Source: Prionace glauca (lineage: Eukaryota > Chordata > Chondrichthyes > Carcharhiniformes > Carcharhinidae). Taken from it: 64,000 nt of DNA. Position 1 is the first letter of the stretch, and each line of letters starts with the position of its first letter. A program made the position numbers and the translations under genes. Below, one piece after another: positions 20,229 through 29,166 of this stretch. The notes below the pieces were generated by a model. That model had not been told where the DNA came from and did no database searches. It saw only the letters and a program-made list of their open reading frames with translations. The stretch is taken from assembly GCA_037974335.1 (NCBI GenBank), contig CM075760.1:36899609-36963608 (forward strand), in the 5' to 3' direction.

Positions 20229-20880
20229 CTCTCAGTTATTATAATCTGGGCGTTGTATCTGTAATCTCTGCCCTAAACCTCTCTCAGTTATTACAATCTG
20301 GGCCTTGTATCAGTAATCCCTGCCCTTAACCTCTCCCAGTTATTACAATCTGGGCCTTGTGTCAGTAATCTCTGCCCTAAACCTCTCTCAGTTATTACAA
20401 TCTGGGCCGTGTATCAGTAATCTCTGCCCTAAACCTCTCTCAGTTATTACAATCTGGGCCGTGTATCAGTAATCTCTGCCCTAAACCTCTCTCAGTTATT
20501 ACAATCTGGGCCGTGTATCAGTAATCTCTGCCCTAAACCTCTCTCAGTTATTACAATCTGGACCGTGTATCAGTAATCTCTGCCCTAAACCTCTCTCAGT
20601 TATTACAATCTGGGCCTTGTGTCAGTAATCTCTGCCCTAAACCTCCCTCAGTTATTACAATCTGGGCCTTGTGTCAGTAATCTCTGCCCTAAACCTCTCT
20701 CAGTTATTACAATCTGGGCCTTGTATCAGCAATCTCTGCCCTAAACCTCTCTCAGTTATTACAATCTGGGTCGTGTATCAGTAATCTCTGCCCTAAACCT
20801 CTCTTAGTTATTACAATCTGGGTCTTGTATCAGTAATCTCTGTCCTAAACCTCCCTCAGTTATTATGATCTAGACCTTAA
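20229..20880. repeat. 52-bp minisatellite, about 12.5 copies
   Basis: The unit is CCTCTCTCAGTTATTACAAT, CTGGGCC(G/T)TGTATCAGTA and ATCTCTGCCCTAA in succession. The period is exactly 52 bp for most of the array (for example between 20402 and 20454). Variants at two or three positions (GTATC/GTGTC, CCGTG/CCTTG) come in runs, as expected from recent local copying. No open frame of interest crosses it. Confidence 0.95.
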
Positions 20881-21045
20881 GCAGAGGACACAGAGATTTA
20901 ATATAATTGACAACAGAGTTGAAGGGGGTGAAAGGAGATTTTCTTACACAATAGTATGATCTGGAATGCACAACCTGACAGGTGCTAGAAGCAGGTTTAA
21001 TCATAACTTTAAAAGGAAATTGGCTGAATATTGACAGAGTTATTG
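20875..21045 (+). mobile_element. old LINE 3' fragment
   Basis: GAGGACACAGAGATTTAA, GTGAAAGGAGATTTTCTT and ACCTGACAGGTGCTAGAAGC are the conserved C-terminal words of vertebrate CR1/L2-type ORF2. Short and decayed. Confidence 0.5.
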
Positions 21046-21606
21046 TGAATTGGATTAATGAAAAACTTCACTCATCTTTGTGACATTTTGAATGGTTCAC
21101 CCTAAGATTTTAATGTTGAATCTTTTCCTTCACAACGTGTCTGAAACAGAAGATTAAACCCTTGGGTTTGTTGAGCTGTCAGATATGTTTCCTATGTGTC
21201 TGTGTAACTTTAGAACTGCAGATAACCATGAGAAGGAACTGATTATTTTCAGTTCCTCTAACAGATATACCTCAGATATCAGAAATCTCAGGAGATCCTC
21301 ATGCCTTCATTATTCCCTCCCCAAATATAACAGCTCTCAGTCAGGCTGAGTCAGTCACATGTGTCTCTGTTATAATGTTTCCACTTCTATTTTATCACTC
21401 ACTTCCCAGTGACACTCACCATAACACAGACACTTTAAAATATCATTGCTCCCTTACATCTTGTCCTCCTATTGTAATCGGATGTTTGTTGGGCCTCTTG
21501 TCTCCCTGAAGGTCAGATTACCTGCAGTTCAAATGACCTCATAGACACTGAAACCAACCTTTGTGATTATTATTATACAGGATTCCAGTCAGCCCCAGGA
21601 GCTGCA
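21046..21606. other. intergenic DNA, no gene seen
   Basis: Nothing recognisable was found apart from short simple-sequence words. Confidence 0.4.
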
Positions 21607-21620
21607 GTTGTAAAATACAG

Positions 21621-22012
21621 TAAGAAGTCTCACCACACCAGGTTTAAATTCAACCAGCTTATGTGATAGTAAATCCCCGTGGTTGCATGGGTTTCCTCCG
21701 GGTGCTCCGGTTTCCTCCCACATCCCAGAGATGTGCTTTTCGGCTGATTGATTGGGTAACAAATTGTCCCTATATTGGACCTCCCTGATCCTCGCACATT
21801 AGGCGTAGACTAAAATTATGAATAGGTCACTGAGACAATGGGACGGCGGCGCGGGCTCGTTGGGCCGAAGGGCCTGTTTCCCGTGCTGTGTTGTTCTTTG
21901 TTCTTTTATAAACTGGTTGAACTTAAACCTGGTGTTGTGAGACTTCTTACTGTATTAACCCCAGTCCAACGCCGGCATCTCTATGTAATGACTACCATCG
22001 ACGTTGTAAAAT
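21621..22012. mobile_element. PLE-derived fold-back with SINE inside
   Basis: The arms TAAGAAGTCTCACCACACC (21621 on) and GGTGTTGTGAGACTTCTTA (ending near 21950) are inverted copies of the PLE end. The right arm goes on to CCAACGCCGGCATCTC. A 14-bp duplication GTTGTAAAATACAG flanks the whole at 21607-21620 and 22013-22026. The centre, where the ribozyme would lie, is replaced by a SINE at about 21680-21905. Confidence 0.85.
21680..21905 (+). mobile_element. SINE with CR1-like tail
   Basis: It begins inside the SINE body (GGGTTTCCTCCGGGTGCTCC) and ends with GGGCCGAAGGGCCTGTTTCC and a TTGTTCTTTGTTCTTT end. This tail is nearly the same as that of CR1-A, the LINE that probably supplies the enzyme. 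It is nested in the PLE at 21621-22012. Confidence 0.8.
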
Positions 22013-22379
22013 ACAGCAGAGTTGGAATAACTGACAGGTTATTGTTTGATACTGACAGTGGCAGAGTAACACACACTGGAATTTAAATACATTATATCAA
22101 TAGACCATGACTCACTCACACTATCAAATGAAACCTAAACTTTGGTTATGGTGCACTGGATACTGACTGTATTATCATTACATTGGATCTAATGCTGTGT
22201 TCACTAACATACTGCAATGTGATTCTTATTATGTGAACAAACACTGTTTATGTTACACTCAGAGTCAGTCAGTGTTTTGCTGTGTTTTCTCTGTGCTCCA
22301 TCTCCACTCTGATTGGACTAGAGCCTGTGTGTGTGTCATTGTTACACTGAGACTCTGTTATTATTGGACAAGTAGCAAG

Positions 22380-22830
22380 TCACTGTCACAATGCCCGGCT
22401 GATCGACGGCGGCACAGACCAATGGAAAGAGGGGGCGGTGCTGGAGGACTGAACGGGAGCGCTCGGTCCTCCAACCAATAGGAGCGAAAGAGGGGCGGAC
22501 CGGGCTCTGATTGGAGCATGCGCAGTGTGAGTAATGGCGGTGGAAAGCAGGCTTTGTTTTGGGCTGGGAAATCTGTTGGAAGTGATTGACGGTACGGAGA
22601 GAGCAATGGATCGCCCAGGTGGGTGAAAACGATGCGTAAGCATGTGGTGTAAGTAGCAAACCGCGGAAGGGGTCTTCCCGGACCCAGTTTGTACCGAGCA
22701 GGGCCGCAGCTCCTCAGGTTCGTCCCGAGTTAACGTTCGCCATCTTTATTGGGGGCAATATGCAGCAGTGCGTACTCGCGGCCGCCATGTTTGTAGAGGG
22801 CAATGATGTCATTAAGTGGGAGGAGCTTGT
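22380..22830 (+). promoter_or_regulatory. CpG-rich promoter-like region
   Basis: The segment carries CCAATGG (22419), CCAATAGG (22475) and GATTGG (22509) boxes of NF-Y type, GGGGCGG words of Sp1 type (22433 and 22492), GCATGCGCAG of NRF1 type (22516), and AATGGCGGTGG (22533) plus GCCGCCATG (22781) of YY1 type, with TGATGTCAT after it. This is the make-up of a TATA-less housekeeping promoter. The orientation is chosen from the possible exon at 22534. Confidence 0.6.
22534..22618 (+). CDS. possible first coding exon, unknown gene
   Basis: An ATG within an AATGGCGG context opens 28 codons (MAVESRLCFGLG, then NLLEVIDGTERAMDRP) and runs into a good splice donor, CAG/GTGGGT, at 22618/22619. It follows directly on NF-Y, Sp1 and NRF1-type sites. 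No known protein was recognised, and no downstream exon was found up to the next repeats, so the rest would lie outside the window or does not exist. The reading frame ends three codons past the donor if unspliced. This is a weak but testable proposal. Confidence 0.3.
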
Positions 22831-22940
22831 TCCCCATTGTTCAGAATGGAGACAACTTGTCCATCAAACTGCATCAACTCTCTGAGTCCCAATGTCTCAT
22901 TGATGAGGCAGAGCGGTGACAGGGAACGAAAAATAAAGGG

Positions 22941-23003
22941 AAATAAAAACAGAAAATACTGTAAAATCTAAGCAGATCTGACAGCATCTGTGGAGAGAGA
23001 ATA
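22941..23003. repeat. short interspersed repeat word
   Basis: AAAACAGAAAATACTGTAAA, then TCTGACAGCATCTGTGGAGA. The same family occurs near 2505-2560. It is an old dispersed repeat without coding capacity. Confidence 0.5.
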
Positions 23004-23262
23004 GAACACTCTCCCCACTCACATTGTCTGTACCTTTAAGACTTGATTACCTGCAAAAATTTGCATTCCAACCATTATTTTGTAAATTGAGTTTGTGTCT
23101 TTCTATGCCTTGTTTGTGGACAGAACTCCCACTCACCTGACGAACGAGCAGCACACAGAAAGCTAGTGGATTTTGCTACCAAGTAAACCCATTGCACTTT
23201 AATCTGGTGCATTGAGACTTCTTACTGTGTTTACCCCGGTCCAACACCGCCATCTCCACTTC
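23004..23262 (+). mobile_element. PLE right arm, solitary
   Basis: It runs from CTCCCCACTCACATTGTCTG to the end GTCCAACACCGCCATCTCC, the same as 40500-40728 in the larger element. A hammerhead-like core is visible at 23137-23168: CTGACGA, a weak stem II, then GAAAGCTA. The left arm is absent. Confidence 0.75.
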
Positions 23263-23429
23263 AGAGAAAATAGAACCAACGTTTCGAGACTGGATGACCC
23301 AGAAAGCTTGTATATGTGTAAACAGAGCATGTAAACTTCGACACCTCCACGTACCTTTGTACACCTCTATCAATCCACTTTGCTCCAAGGAGAACAACCC
23401 CAATTTATCTGAAAAAGAGGATACTGCAA

Positions 23430-24185
23430 GAAGGTAAAAGTGAAGGTAAGAGTTTTATAAATGTTCTTAAATAATTTAATTGGTGCTCAAAATGTCAGTC
23501 AGTGGGGTTAAGTGCTGCACTTGTGAGATGTGGGAGATCTGTGATGCTTCCAGCGTCCCGGATGACTAAATCTACAGGAAATGCACCCACTTGCAGCTCC
23601 TTACGGCCAGCATGGATAGGTTGGAGCAACAGTTGGATGCACTTAGCAGAATGAAGATGACGGAAAGTGTCATAGATAGGAGCTTTAGAAACTTGGCCAC
23701 ACCCAAGGTGCAGGCAGATAGATGGGTGACTGCTAGAAGGGGCAGGCAGTCAACGTAGGAATCCCCTGTGGTCATCTCCTTCTCTAACAAGTACACTGTT
23801 TTGGATACTGTTGGAGGGTTATAGCCTATTGGGGGATAAATACAGCAAACAGAGCACTGGCACCACGGCTGGCTTTGTTATTAAGCAGGGAGGTACAAAG
23901 AGCACTAGAGCAATAGTTATAAGGAGCTCTATAGTTAGGGGTGCAAATAGGTGCTTCTGTGGGCATGAAAGAGACTTCAGGATGTTGTGTTGCCTCCCTG
24001 GTGTCAGGGTCCAGGAAGTCTCCAAAAGGGCAGTAAGCATTCTGAAGTGAGAGAGTGAACAACCAGTGGCCATGTTACATATTGGTACAGAGGTAGGAAG
24101 AGTGACGATGTCCTGCAACAGCAGTTAAGGGAGTTAGGTAGAAAGTTAAAAAGCAGGACCTCTTGGGTTGTAATCACAGGTTTGC
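23430..24185 (+). mobile_element. CR1-D ORF1 remnant (zinc ribbon and esterase)
   Basis: In broken frames the segment shows a CxxC...C zinc-binding head (residues like CCTCEMW at 23515-23540, then YRKCTHLQLL), a coiled-coil with RLEQQLDALSRM, and an esterase-type domain with VRVQEVSKRAVSIL and a final QHYIGTEVGR-like stretch. This is the same plan as the ORF1 at 29167. CR1-type ORF1 proteins are known to join a zinc finger and an SGNH esterase. Confidence 0.7.
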
Positions 24186-24189
24186 TCCC

Positions 24190-24542
24190 TGTGCCATCTA
24201 TCCACTGTCATCTCTTAAAGTAACTCTCCCCAATCTATCAAGGCCAACTCACGTCTCATAACCTCATAGTTTTCTTAAGATTGAGCACCCTCATCTCCGT
24301 ATCAACTACCTCATTCTCCAGTTTGATTTTAAAAAATCTATCATGTTGCAGTTGCTCATCCCGAAGGGGTCTGGTACAATTGGATTGGCAATGATTCCCT
24401 TCTCACTACACAGTACCCAGTCTAAGCTGGCTTGCTCTCCAGTTGGTTCCTCCACATATTGGTCAATTAAACCATCCTGTATACATTCCAGGAATTCTCT
24501 TCTACGGCATTGTGGCTAATTTGATTTGCTCAATCTATGTGC
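24190..24542 (-). mobile_element. old LINE endonuclease fragment, part 1
   Basis: Minus-strand codons resemble EFLECIQDGLI, EEPTG and LDWVLCSEKG, the 3' part of the CR1/L2-type AP endonuclease. The fragment is split by the PLE at 24556 and continues at 25320-25480, where VIMDDFN (the conserved DFN motif) lies at the junction. Confidence 0.65.
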
Positions 24543-24646
24543 AAATTAAAATCATGATGTGGGTGTGCCGGCATTGGACTGGCGTAAACACAGTAAAAAG
24601 TCTGACAACACCAGGTTTTAGTCCAACTGATTTATTTGATAATATT

Positions 24647-24695
24647 CTCACAAGCAAGTAAGCTTTCGAGGGGACTGCCTCTTCGTCAGGTGAAT
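24647..24695 (-). ncRNA. hammerhead ribozyme, left arm
   Basis: Read on the minus strand: ATTCAC, core CTGACGA, stem II GAGG/CCTC, core GAAA, stem III AGC/GCT closed by a TTACTT loop, U at the cleavage site, then GTGAG, which pairs with CTCAC/TTCAC of stem I. All invariant core bases are present. Cleavage is expected just before GTGAG. Hammerheads in the end repeats of Penelope-like elements are an established class; activity here is inferred from the fold. Confidence 0.72.
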
Positions 24696-25202
24696 GGAGA
24701 GTTCTGGCCTCAGACAGAGCATATAAAGCACAGATAGTTGCTGATTAGAATGCGAATCCTTACACCTAACCTGCTGTTCAAGTCTTAAAGTGGCTGATAA
24801 TGTGAGTGGAAGGAGCACTGATCACAGTTTAAAGAGATGTGTATTGTCTCCAGACAGTACAGTAAGTGAGGTTTTGCAAACCCAGGCAAGTCACGAGGGT
24901 TACTGATAGTGCGACATGAACCCAAGATCCCTGTTGAGACCGTCCTCATGTGTGCGGAACTTGGCTATCAGTCTCTGTTCAGCGACTCTGCGCTGTCGTG
25001 TGTCATGAGGCCGCCTTGGAGAATGCTTACCCGAAGGTCAGAGGCTGAATGCCCGTGACCGCTGAAGTGTTCGCCAACAGGAAGGGAACAGTCTTGCCTG
25101 GTGACTGTCGAGCGATGTTCATTCATCCGTTGTCGTAGCGTCTGCATGGTCAATCAGCAACTGTCTGTGCTTTATATGCTCTGTCTGAGGCCAGAACTCT
25201 CC

Positions 25203-25251
25203 ATTCACCTGACGAAGAGGCAGTCCCCTCGAAAGCTTGCTTGCTTGTGAG
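25203..25251 (+). ncRNA. hammerhead ribozyme, right arm
   Basis: Stem I 5' side ATTCAC at 25203-25208, core CTGACGA at 25209-25215, stem II GAGG/CCTC within 25217-25230, core GAAA at 25231-25234, stem III AGC (25234-25236) with GCT (25243-25245) around a TTGCTT loop, and H17 = T at 25246, followed by GTGAG. It mirrors the left-arm copy with one loop difference. The extra 8 bases giving stem III a loop are missing from the related copy near 16660. Confidence 0.74.
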
Positions 25252-25319
25252 AATATTATCAAATAAATCGGTTGGACTAAAACCTGGTGTTGTCAGACTT
25301 TTTACCAAATTAAAATCAT

Positions 25320-25480
25320 CCATGATCACCAATACTCCCTTATCACATGCATCTCATGATCATCATGATTTTGTGTTTAATGCCATTCCCAACATCACCA
25401 CTGCAGTTTGGAGGTCCATATATGACATCCGCTAATGTTTTTTGCCCTTCGGCGATGTGGGGGGGCAGTGTAGAATTCTT
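25320..25480 (-). mobile_element. old LINE endonuclease fragment, part 2
   Basis: It continues the minus-strand endonuclease piece cut by the PLE insertion. The PLE target site lies exactly in the codons of the conserved DFN motif. Confidence 0.5.
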
Positions 25481-25977
25481 CAATGAGCCCCTTGATTTTA
25501 GTTTACTACAATGTGTAGACTAGATTGAGATGCCTTCGATATAGTGAGAATTCACAATGTGCCAGTCTCACAACTTTGCTCCAAGTGGGCTGATACTCTT
25601 TGAGCCTGGGAGAGCACATTTCCACTGAAATGATCCAGAAAAGCTGATGAAGGACATTTATTTAATCCTGGACAGTAAATAGTGTTTTTTCTACCACTAC
25701 AGATAGGTCTAAAATAAATACATTTGTCTCTATTCCATTGAGTCTACAGCACAGGGCCAGGCCAGTCGGCTCAGTCAGTCTGTGTCAGTGTTTATGTTCC
25801 ACATGACCCTCCACCCACCCCTCTTCATCTCCCCCCACCAGCATATCCTTCTATTCCTTTCTCCCTCATGTATGTATCTAGCTTCCCCTTCAGTGTATTC
25901 ATGCTGTTCACCTCAGTCACTCGCTGTAGTGATGAGTCTGTCATTCTCACCACTCACTGGATAAAGAACTTTCTCCT
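25481..25977. other. intergenic DNA, weak LINE-like piece
   Basis: No gene is seen. The words around 25740-25980 (GGCCAGGCCAGTCGGCTC..., CACTCACTGGATAAAGAAC) suggest the end of another minus-strand LINE, but not firmly. Confidence 0.35.
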
Positions 25978-26283
25978 GTTAGAGCTTATTTATTAGTCAC
26001 AAGTAGGCTTACGTTAACACTGCAGTGAAGTTGTTATGAAAACCCCTTTGTCCTCCCACTCTGGCTGCTGGTCGGGTACACTGAGGGAGAATTTAGCATG
26101 GCTAATGCACCTAACCAGCACATCTTTTTGGACTGTGGGAGGAAACTGAAGCACCTGGAGGAAACCCACGCAGACACGGGAAGAACATACAAACTCCACA
26201 CAACGGAGACCCAAGCCAGGAATCGAACCCGGGTCCCTGTGCTATGAGGCAGCAGTGCTAACCCACTGTGCTGCCCTCGAAAT
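25978..26283 (-). mobile_element. SINE (HE1-like), nearly complete
   Basis: On the minus strand the head is near 26283 with B box GGGTTCGATTCC, and the order of blocks is the same as at 19683. Its 3' end at 25978 reads into GTTAACGTAAGCCTACTTGT on the minus strand. Confidence 0.82.
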
Positions 26284-26353
26284 CACTACTGGATTATTGA
26301 ACCCCTTCGTAATTGTAAGGTCAGGGGGGTGGGAACTCCAGCACACGGACAAA

Positions 26354-26692
26354 GAACATAGAACATTATAGCGCAGTACAGGCACTTCGGCCCTCAATGG
26401 TTCCACTGGTTGGCGCAACAATCTAATGACCCTCTAACCTAAACTATTCCAATGTTATCCATATGCCTATCCACTGACCATTTGAACGCCCTTAAAGTTG
26501 GCAAGTCCACAACTGCTGCAGGCATGACCTTACTACCCTCTGAGTAAAGAACCTACCTCTGATATCCGTCCTATAGTTACCAGCCATTTATTTAAAGCTA
26601 TGATCCCTTGTGTTAGCCATCACCATCCGAGGTAAAAGGCTCACACTATCCACCCTATCCAATCCATTGATCATCTTGTATGCCTCATGGGA
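26354..26692 (-). mobile_element. CR1-A 3' end, diverged
   Basis: A minus-strand fragment from a TYKMINGLDRVDSV-like stretch to the tail and GAACATAGAAC end at 26354. Many substitutions compared with 32850-33181 make this an older copy. Confidence 0.8.
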
Positions 26693-26697
26693 CATGG

Positions 26698-26990
26698 GAG
26701 CCCTGCCCCCACCCATTGCCCCCCTGCCAGGAGCCCCACCCCCACCCATTGCCCCCTCCCCTTCTGGGAGCCCCACCCCCACCCACACCCATAGTTCCCC
26801 TCGCCTCCCAGAAGCCCTGCCCCACCCACTGTTCCCCTTCCCCTTTCCCTCCCCCTCTGGAGCCCTGGCCCCACTCATTGTTCCCCTCCCATTCTGAGAG
26901 ATCCGCCCCCACCCATTGTTCCCCTCCCCCTCCCGGGACCCCCTCCCCCACCCATTGTACCCCTTCCCTCCTCGAGCCAAGGTTTCTGCT
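26698..26990. repeat. GC-rich minisatellite-like block
   Basis: Loose tandem units of about 40 bp built on CCCCACCCATTGTTCCCCTC and CCCTCCCGGGAGCC words, strongly C-rich on the plus strand. Long open frames across it come from composition. Confidence 0.75.
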
Positions 26991-27240
26991 CATGCGGCTG
27001 GTGGCTCCGCCCAGAGTGAGAAGCCGCTCGGTGATCTCCCCCCTTCCCCCCAGCCCAGGACTGCGCATGTCCAAAGGAAGAAGGGAATCTGCACATGTGC
27101 GGGGCTGTGCCCACCCTCTGTGACCGGCAAGCTTAGATGTGGACCAATAGGAGAGTTGGGGGACTGGAAAATCTCTGGTCCTCCAGCGAATCAAACTGCA
27201 GGCTTTGGGTGAACGAAGATTGGTCGTTCCAATTCCAAGA
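26991..27240. promoter_or_regulatory. GC-rich island with CCAAT boxes
   Basis: It holds CTGCGCATG (27060), GCACATGTGCGG (27091), GACCAATAGGAG (27141) and GATTGGTCG (27220). Three words (GGTCCTCCA, CCAATAGGAG, GCAGGCTTTG) are shared with 22450-22560 though in different order, hinting at a related promoter. No exon was found. Confidence 0.4.
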
Positions 27241-27409
27241 TTGATCCTCAGAAAACATAGAACTTCCTCCTCTCTCTCACACCTCTGAGTAAAGTACTCC
27301 CCCATTTCCATTTCTTATTAATTTCTAGTTCTGTAATATATTACTGCAGCTACATTATATATTTCCAGTCATAAACTCATTGCAGCACAGAAGAAGCTAA
27401 TTGGGTAAC

Positions 27410-27771
27410 CTTGAGGTGAGTCTGAGGGGGACACTGGGACTGTGGGACTGACATTGAGCACCTTGAGGAGAGTGAGAGAGGGGGACACTGGCACACTGGG
27501 ACAGGAAAACAGCACCTTGTGAGAGGGGGTCACTGGGACACCGAGAGAGGCAAGCAACGCCTTGAGGAGAGTGTGAGAGGGGCGATCACTGGGACACCAG
27601 GGCAGAGAGTCTGCACCTTGAGGAGATTATGAGGGGAGGGCACTAGGATACTATGACAGACAGTCAGCTCCTTGAGGAGAGTGTTCGAGTGGCTTACTGT
27701 GACACCAGGGCAGAGAGTTAATACCTTGAGGAAAGTGTGAGAGGGGGACACTGAGACAGACAGCCAGACCC

Positions 27772-27802
<31 letters not shown>

Positions 27803-28015
27803 AGAAGCGTGTGGGGGTCACTGTGACAGTGGCATAGACAGTCAGCACCTTGAGCAGAGTGGGAGAAGGGACACTGGGACAGACGCTCAGCACCTGGAGG
27901 AGAGTGTGAGAGGGGGAAACTGGGACAGACTGTCAGCACCTTGAGGAGAGTGAGAGGGGGAAACTGGGACAGATGCTCAGCACCTTGAGGAGAGTGTGAG
28001 AGGGGCACAAAGAGG
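27410..28015. repeat. diverged minisatellite with poly-C tract
   Basis: About twelve imperfect units of roughly 45-60 bp with the core CACCTTGAGGAGAGTGTGAG, AGGGGGACACTGGGACAGAC. A run of about 29 C lies at 27774-27802. The complementary strand is C-run/G-run capable of quadruplex structure. Confidence 0.85.
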
Positions 28016-28029
28016 ATTCAAGCCACAGG

Positions 28030-28115
28030 TGGAGTTATGCAGCACTGTTGTTTATGTCCTGTGGTGCTGAGGCCTTATGCAGCACTGTTGTTTATGTCCT
28101 GTCGTGCTGAGGATT
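28030..28115. repeat. two-unit tandem duplication
   Basis: TTATGCAGCACTGTTGTTTA followed by TGTCCTGT(G/C)GTGCTGAGG occurs twice with a period near 41 bp. No function is evident. Confidence 0.7.
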
Positions 28116-28349
28116 CTCTTCAATATCGACTCAGTTGTCAGGGAACACAATTCTTTCTGCCCGACCATTGGATGATGGGTAATGTGGGCACTGTCCTAAC
28201 GCCGATCAAGTACGCCGATCAAAACTGCACACGGTATTCCTGTTGCGGCCTCACCAGTACCCTCTACAGCAACGCATCAAATATTGCTCAACTTCATGCA
28301 ATGCACAAATTCCTGACTGATGGAGGGTGGTCCATTTTTAGAATTCAAC

Positions 28350-28800
28350 ACCTGCAGAATGCCTGGTGTCAAGAAAGAGGTGTGAAGTTTCTCCACTCTT
28401 CTCCTTGTATTTGATTAACTCATCCTGTGTATGGCCATCCATTTTGAATGAGCATCTACCAATATCAGGAACACAGACCCCATGAACGGTCCGGCACTGT
28501 CCATGTGCAGTCATGTCTACGGCCAACCCAAGTGTAAAGAATAGTGACTGGTGACTGTTCTGCCCTTGTTTATATTGCCAACACTGACACACAAGCAAAT
28601 ATCTGTATCCATACCTGGCCACCAGACGTGGCAATTTGGAGGATCGTCAGTTTGCCACTCCTGGGTGGCCATGGTAAAGTTCGGCCGGGTTGGGATGGTG
28701 TCTCAGGATGACACTCTTGAACCCCATAGGAGTATGTCATCTTCCACAGTCAGCTGTTCTCTGCCACTCCAATATGGGTGCAATTCTGCTGTAATTCTTC
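28350..28800 (-). mobile_element. Ty3/Gypsy LTR-retrotransposon fossil, integrase part
   Basis: On the minus strand the sequence resembles the integrase region of vertebrate Gypsy elements: the zinc-binding N-terminal part near 28620-28800 and the start of the catalytic core near 28430-28520. No LTR or other gene is attached. It is an old, broken fragment with several interruptions, lying directly upstream of the CR1 at 28850. Confidence 0.7.
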
Positions 28801-29058
28801 TCATTGTTTCTGGCGAGCCTCATTGTTTCTGGCGAGCAAAGTCGAGAGGCAGCGATTTTTGGACATCAGAGGAGGCAGCAACGGGTACATTTTTCTGTTT
28901 ATTCTGTCTAACTTTTATATTTAGTTTTTAAAGTTGCGAGTTTTTGGCGTTTTTTTAAAAATTAGTTAAAACCGGAAGTCGTCACTAGGACGCTTGCCGG
29001 TAGTTGTAGTTTTTTTTCTGGGCCCCTAACCCTATAAATTAGCGTAGAGAGGATACCT

Positions 29059-29082
29059 GATTCTCTACACTGGTAGAGAATC
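29059..29082 (+). other. perfect hairpin in CR1 5' UTR
   Basis: GATTCTCTAC and GTAGAGAATC form a 10-bp perfect stem around an ACTG loop, 85 bp before ORF1. Its conservation cannot be judged because no other copy in the window reaches this far 5'. Confidence 0.7.
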
Positions 29083-29166
29083 CCACCCTCCTCTATCCTA
29101 AATTATAAGTGTGGGTAAGTTTTCTTTTTAATATTTTTATTTTTTCTGCTGGTAATTGTTTCAGGG

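Larger units (their letters stand above)
24556..25306. mobile_element. PLE-derived element with long inverted arms
   Basis: A 751-bp insertion with a 13-bp target duplication (AAATTAAAATCAT at 24543-24555 and 25307-25319). Arms of about 185 bp at each end are reverse complements, each containing a hammerhead ribozyme. The interior on the minus strand, 25150 down to 24900, encodes the C-terminal end of the Penelope GIY-YIG region (LRQRMNEHRSTV, SLPVGEHFSGHGHSASDLRV, then DGLNRDLGFMSHYQ and stop). It lacks a reverse transcriptase, so it is a short derivative moved by a full PLE elsewhere. Young by the similarity of its arms. Confidence 0.88.

Noticed and set aside
20229-20880. Regularly spaced repeat that could suggest a CRISPR array
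   Set aside because: The repeat is continuous with no unique spacers, and the genome is a vertebrate one.
26588-27311. Gly-rich and Pro-rich frames of up to 208 residues
   Set aside because: They follow from GC-rich tandem repeats and lack any protein features.
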